This document shows positions 58,802-64,000 of a DNA stretch of 64,000 nt, piece after piece; position 1 is the first letter of the stretch; every line of letters starts with the position of its first letter. Made by a program: the position numbers and the translations under genes. The stretch is from Cytospora piceicola. Lineage: Eukaryota; Ascomycota; Sordariomycetes; Diaporthales; Cytosporaceae. The stretch covers positions 620,001 to 684,000 of the forward strand of contig JALQBC010000016.1 of NCBI GenBank assembly GCA_023375675.1, read 5' to 3'. The notes under the pieces were generated by a model. It worked only from the letters and a program-made list of their open reading frames with translations, was not told the origin of the DNA and did no database searches.

Positions 58802-58897
58802 AATCTCGTCGACCCATCTTGGGGTGGCAAGACCCTCGCTCGTTTGTTCAAGGACGGCATCGGGCCTTACAAGCCCAATCAGCCACCCTTCGCCTGA
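58802..58897 (+). pseudogene. Possible C-terminal coding fragment, plus strand
   Basis: Thirty-one codons plus stop read NLVDPSWGGKTLARLFKDGI..., ending YKPNQPPFA. It looks like a protein end, but the upstream frame is closed by a stop at 58790-58792. I cannot name the family. The fragment may be a relic. Confidence 0.2.
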
Positions 58898-61800
58898 TCA
58901 GGGGCACGGCGGCTCAGCCATGTGAAGAACATCGGCGGACGGATATACTGAAGCCTTGTATTGACATACATTCTCGCCCGGCAGTCAGAGCGCTTGCCGA
59001 GTAGGCGACCGATATCCTACCGCCTCTATGTCCCATGTAGGAAGGCAGCTGGGGATGTTTGGAGCCCCAAGACTGGCCATGATGTATGTGGTCGCAGATC
59101 CTATGATAAGATACTGCAACCCTGCACAGCCCGTCTCCCATCTGTCTGGCATTAGTCTCAGCTGTCAAGCCATGGTTGTTCCACTTAGGGCGAAACCTGC
59201 GCCTGCATTAGTACGCGGTTTTCACAGGCAGGAGAAACGCGCTGGTGATGGTGCTGCGGGCGTTCAGAACGCTGGAGACCCGTCAGCCACATACATGTTT
59301 TCTGCGTTTTTGGCCCTGCAGACTCCCCCCCCCTTCTGTCCGCGGAGCAAATGTGGCTCTCCTGTTATCTTGCATCTAGACTACGTACCTACGTACATGT
59401 CTAATCACCGTGGGGAGAGTTACAGCAAGGCGGAGACAAGGATGTATATTAGCTCGGCAGCTCTATGCAAGTAACAGACCAGGGGCGGGCCCAGAGCGAC
59501 TGTTCACTCCACTTCTAAAGAGCTACCCTCCCCTGTCTCCCCCCCCCCCCCGACCTGTCTTTGCCCACCTCCTTCTTTTCTCTCCTGCAGGGAAGAAAGT
59601 GTGATCTCCCGCAGGCGGAGTGATCGACAATGCCTCTCTGGCTCCTCTGCAGCGCTGCTGCAACAGTCCCAGACGACAGGACGAACGAGCTGTGGTGGAC
59701 AGTGGGGATCTCCTCCGTCCCATATGTCATCGAGCGTGGGATGTGGAGCCGTCTTGGAGTTCAATCTTCCTTGTGGGCTAGACTGGTTTTCCAATTGCCG
59801 ACGATGGCTGGCATCTAGCCACCGTTGAGCGGCGTTGTGGTGGCAACGGGCTTTTCTCTGGCAGATTTGACGCCGACGTGCCCTCGATGTCTCCTTGATG
59901 TCCCACCCCCCCTTAAGACTCATGGGCCCACAAATACCAAAGAGATCGACCAGGAATAAACGACAGTTCAACGCGGATTGTGGGTTGATACCGTTGCGAT
60001 TTAGATCACCGTGGCCCGTTGAACCGATTCCCGAAGGGCAGATTTTGGCGATAAGATCTTGGTGAACCCTGAGGGACGGCGATATATCTCAAGATATTAT
60101 ACATGCATGTGGGCTGTTCCTTGACCTCGCCGTGACTTGGGGGTGGGATTTACGCCATGTAATATTACATATGCATGGGTAATTACTATAATTATTATAT
60201 GCACCCAAGTGGGCTATTGTTTTGTAGTGTAGAACCTCGGGTGGTGGGGTGTGGACATAATGATGCCCGTACAACAAGGACCGATATCTATTGATTCATT
60301 CCAGGAGGGGGTATAAGTAGTTTATCTATCTGTATCCCTGGCCTGGACTTGCAGAAGCGACAGCGAGCAAACATTTTGGCATGTGCCACTCATAGGGGAA
60401 ACTCTGAGCCCGAGACAGCCCTCTTACACATTCCCGATGTCGGTCTGTTAAACCTTTTTCCCGCCGACGTGTGAGCTTTCAGCTCTTGCCCCATAATTGC
60501 ATGCCTCATCAGAAATATGACATATAAGTAAAGCAACGAAATGTGTACATGATTTATGGGCAAAAATGCTGTCCTCCTGCTGCTTCGGGACTAGACAGGC
60601 ATTGGAAGGTTGGCAATACGGATTGGAATGTCGCCGTAACAACATGTTTTGGAGTGAGTCAACTCCCTCCCTTTCTGGAAACGCACATGTGCCTGCGTGT
60701 GTGTGGTTGTATGTGTGTAGTGGTGGTGGGATGTCCATCAAGTCTTGTCACTGACCTGAAGAAGCAGCAGGTAATAGAGCTTGTCCAGATACGTAGTCTC
60801 GCTTCAAGTTTCAGTTGCGTCAGTGGTTTCCGACGTCAGACTTCTGGTATGCGATGTCTGCAGAAATGAATGATCACTGATATCACTGTCGTCGTCAGTA
60901 TCTTGAGCATGTAACCAATTCGGACAGCCTGGCGCCCACTGGTCCATCTCAATATCAAGCCCTCCGGTACATGACGTGTCTTTGAATCCCACACAAATAC
61001 ATACCCGAATGAAGCTGGCAGCGGTACTTGGAGCACATGTTTCTTTAAACGCATCTGATCGGCAAAGCTGCATGCTGCAGGTCAATCTGTCTTTCTTGTC
61101 TTACCTTCCTGCCCTTCGTGAACGTGTGCATATATAAGTACATGAAGCAGGCCTTCTTGAACAGGATAAGACAATAAAACACAGTTTGGCAGGTCAGGCG
61201 ATTGCATCAGGCCACGTTCTCCACGTTGTTCATTTCATGGTTATCGCGTGGAAAGTCCCCAGGATGCAGAACACAGTAGTTACCCGCGCATACAAGCTTC
61301 AATGCCGCTTACGCGAGTACGATTATGGTGTGGCAGACGGCGGTTACAGACTGGGCTGTGGACAGAGTTGACAATGCTTCTTTGCGCTGGACGATCACGC
61401 GTGGATAAGTCAGAGTAGATCCGAGGTCCCGACAAGTGACAACGATGACCCGATCGCCATGGAATTCTTCTATAGGAAGCAGGTTATGTGGGCACCCAAG
61501 CTTCATGTGCGCCACTTCCTCTCAAAGGAAACACTCTGACCATGTGGCATCTAACCTTGCCTTGAAGCTAATCCTGGAGGTGACGTGGGCAGCCGAAGAA
61601 GCCACGAGGTGATTTAGATGGTGGTCTGCTTCACACCAACGAGATTCTGCGGCGGCTTCCGAGGTTGCATATATAGGTGCATTTATTTATGTATGATAAT
61701 CAGATCTCTGGCGGTATTAAGATGTATTCGGAAAAAGATCGTAAGCTGAATGTGGAGGATCTGGAAAGAGGCCACAAGCTGAATGTGATGAGCTAGGCAA

Positions 61801-62643
61801 GCTGAATGCGATGACTGCAGAGACCAGACGATCACAGTGGCAAGTGGCGCTTTGCACATTGCGTTTTATGGGGAAACAAAAGAATAAAATCTCGCTAAAT
61901 GCGGTTGTCAAGGATTACTTCCCTCCACCGAAATATTTCGCAGATATTCGGCACATCCCTCACCAATTCACCATCCATGTATGTGGCGGTATGTGACGAT
62001 CCTTTGGGACGAATCAAGTTCTTGACAGCAATGCTGCTATGGAATTTGCAAAAGACACCCGAGGGACTGGTATGTAGAGACCTCCCTGTGATGATCTATA
62101 GATGGCATAGTAGACTGTCATATTCTGCTGAAGCCATCCAGTCACGGTAGTAAGCTTCTTAAAGCGACCTTTCTTTTCTTCCTTCGTAGAGGTACGATGA
62201 TTCCCAAAGTCTTCAAGATCATTCTGAAGATACCTACAGCATACGAAAAATCAGAGGGGATAGTATGGACAAGACTATAGAACACCATTGAGGGACGGCG
62301 TTGGCGGCATTATCTAGTTATAGAACCTGGAGTTGAATCCCTCGAAACTCCTATGCCAAACGTTCATGTATAGAATAGCGGATAGTGTCGTCTACTTTGG
62401 ATATTGGGAAGCTTCGACAAGAAGTGAACAAGAAAGCAAGCATATTGCAATTGTTTTGATTGTCGAATGCAAATGATAAGTCTCGGGTCATGGAAGTTAC
62501 AGTAAACTATCGTTATTAGAATTTGTAAAACGTTTCATCAAATCGGATGTGTATCAAATGCCACAATACTTTTCCAACACTGAACCGATGTTCATCATAC
62601 CAGGTGACAATTGATCTGATACCGGAATCGATCGTTGAACCCC

Positions 62644-64000
62644 TTAGAGGACGTAGCGGAACATAATCTGTGTGAGACTTGTTAGTTAACCAGACCTTGA
62701 TCCCATCCAGCTATGAACAGACGCTGCCCGGGGAAGACTCACGTTTTTCTTGTCAGTGACATCCTCAAACCCCTGAACCTCGCTCTCTCTCGTCATCGCC
62801 GCAATATCCTCCTCCGACTTGCCCTCTAGCTGTTTGTCACGTCTTCTGTTCTCCAGAACATAAACGAACCTGAGGATTTGATTTAGCACCAGGTTCAGGA
62901 TGAATCCACACAGCATCGCCACAATGCCGCTGTGATATGCCGGAGCATCACTGCTCTTGAAAAACTGCGGTCCCGCAATTTGACCAACACAGTAGCAGAC
63001 GAAGACCCATCCAGATGCGACGGATCGCTTGGTGCTGCCTGCGATGTTGGTGGAGAGAAGCCCGAGGACGGCCATGAAGCCAACGGGATAGCTACCAAGC
63101 AGCCAGACGCCGACGAGTCTGCCCCATTTATCTCCAGAGGGCAGTTGGTTGACAAGGCACGTTCCAATGATGGGAGGAATCATGGCGAAACTCGCAATAT
63201 GGAGCCTCGAGTTTGGGATCTTTCTGGCCAGCCACCCACAACCGAACTGGGCAACAATCTGAATCGTCGACAGTGGTAAGTTCATAAGTGTGGTATTGAT
63301 AGCAGAGAACCCGAAGCCCCGAATGATCAGAGATCCGAACGCAAGGCCTCCAGAGGCAATGGCATTGACAAAAGAAACCAAGCCCAGGATGATGACTGCC
63401 GGATCCGTGACAGCCTCCATAATCTGACTGCGGTCAAAGTGCCGGGTCTTGGTCCCTGTCTTGTTCTCCACGATCCTCTGCACAGCAACCACTTTCTCCT
63501 CCTCGCTCAGCCACTTGACATTGGCTGGACCATCGGGCACAAACACAAAGAAGACCAGACCCCACAAGAACGTGACCGCACCCAGGATGAGGAAGATGTA
63601 CTTCCACGCCGATAGACTTCCTGTAGTTATATGTCCGATACCATACGCAACAAGCACGCCCACGAAGCTTCCAACGCCAAGAAAGGAGATCCATAGTGCT
63701 GACCGGCCAGCCTGTTCCGCTCGCGTCCACCACATACCAGTGACGGCAACAAATCCGGGCGAGATGGTTGCCTCTGTGATGCCGAGAAGGAACCTTACAG
63801 TGGCAATACCACCGAACGAACTGCATGCCGCGGTCGTCATAAGGATGGCACCCCAGACGATGATGTTCAACCCAAGAAACTTGGCCACTGGAAACCGCTG
63901 TAGAACGGCCACACCGGGGTACTCAGCAATCAGGTAGCCGAAGTAGAAGATCGAGGAGGTCCATGAGTACTGCTGCCCGACAAGGTGGTTGTCGTCGATG
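62644..64000 (-). CDS. MFS transporter, Dal5-like anion:cation symporter family (5' end outside window)
   Basis: The visible exons on the minus strand run from the window edge at 64000 to 62743, and then 62667-62644 after a 75-bp intron. They give 426 residues without the N-terminus. WTSSIFYFGYLIAEYPG near the left end, then the RFLLGITEATISPGFV and MWWTRAEQAGRSALW segments, are signatures of the allantoate-permease branch of the major facilitator superfamily. About ten membrane segments can be seen, with a central cytoplasmic loop (WLSEEEKVVAVQRI). The last exon encodes IMFRYVL, the usual FRYVL ending of this branch, which confirms the tiny final exon. It should be a plasma-membrane symporter for small organic anions or vitamins; the substrate is unknown. 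The reading frame is open to the edge, so the start is lost. Confidence 0.9.

Larger units (their letters stand above)
52676..62643. other. 10 kb gene desert 2
   Basis: No confident gene is present. Runs of 11-13 C or G occur at 53190-53200, 55818-55829, 55992-56003, 56072-56083, 57236-57247, 58188-58199 and 59539-59551. TACATATGTA lies at 57388-57397 and CCGGCCGGCCGG at 54452-54463. Open stretches with some coding look are 55351-56124 (-), 57698-58105 (+), 58363-58488 (-) and 58802-58897 (+). I see no transposase, reverse transcriptase or terminal repeats. Confidence 0.5.

Noticed and set aside
1..64000. CRISPR array, insertion sequence or intact transposon
   Set aside because: No regularly spaced repeats, terminal inverted repeats, transposase or reverse-transcriptase motifs were seen on either strand; the host is eukaryotic.

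Overview
The window is nuclear DNA of a filamentous ascomycete (Pezizomycotina). The signs are short GT-AG introns with CTGAC/CTAAC-like branch sites, Zn(II)2Cys6 transcription factors, a PIR-type GPI cell-wall protein and a fungal hydroxamate-siderophore gene pair. A Sordariomycete is my best guess, but the species cannot be named from sequence alone. Nine protein genes are well supported, and I rebuilt exon structures for all the multi-exon ones.

Layout. 1-3.5 kb: no gene seen. 3.56-5.25 kb (+): PIR/GPI cell-wall protein, three exons. 6.41-7.43 kb (+): U1-type zinc-finger splicing-factor-like protein. 7.67-22.55 kb (-): one giant three-exon nonribosomal peptide synthetase of 4911 residues, ferrichrome-type (sidC/NPS2 family). 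24.71-26.50 kb (-): L-ornithine N5-monooxygenase, sidA, three exons. 26.5-31.1 kb: non-coding, with two copies of a 14-base GATA-type element upstream of sidA. 31.09-33.05 kb (-): six-exon amidase. 33.86-36.08 kb (+): Nudix/eIF2B-like fusion protein. 37.81-40.56 kb (+): four-exon Zn2Cys6 regulator. 40.6-51.2 kb: gene desert. 51.20-52.68 kb (-): lone AflR-type Zn2Cys6 regulator. 52.7-62.6 kb: second gene desert, rich in poly-C/poly-G runs and holding possible coding relics. 62.64-64.0 kb (-): Dal5-type MFS transporter cut by the window edge.

How the genes fit together. sidA hydroxylates ornithine, the first committed step of hydroxamate siderophores. The adjacent synthetase should assemble acylated hydroxyornithine with small amino acids into a cyclic ferrichrome-type hexapeptide. 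The two genes lie head-to-tail about 2.2 kb apart. The sidA upstream region carries ATCTGATAA elements of the kind bound by the iron-regulatory GATA factor SreA/Sre1. No acyltransferase, siderophore transporter or dedicated regulator is visible nearby, so this is a minimal two-gene locus. The other genes look like unrelated neighbours.

Points for a second look: the synthetase domain order (an internal T-C unit without an A domain, and altered His motifs in three C domains), the twin 14-mer at sidA, a GC-AG intron directly after the catalytic lysine codon of the amidase, the Nudix/eIF2B-like fusion, several strong palindromes in non-coding DNA, and small unassigned open frames in the deserts.
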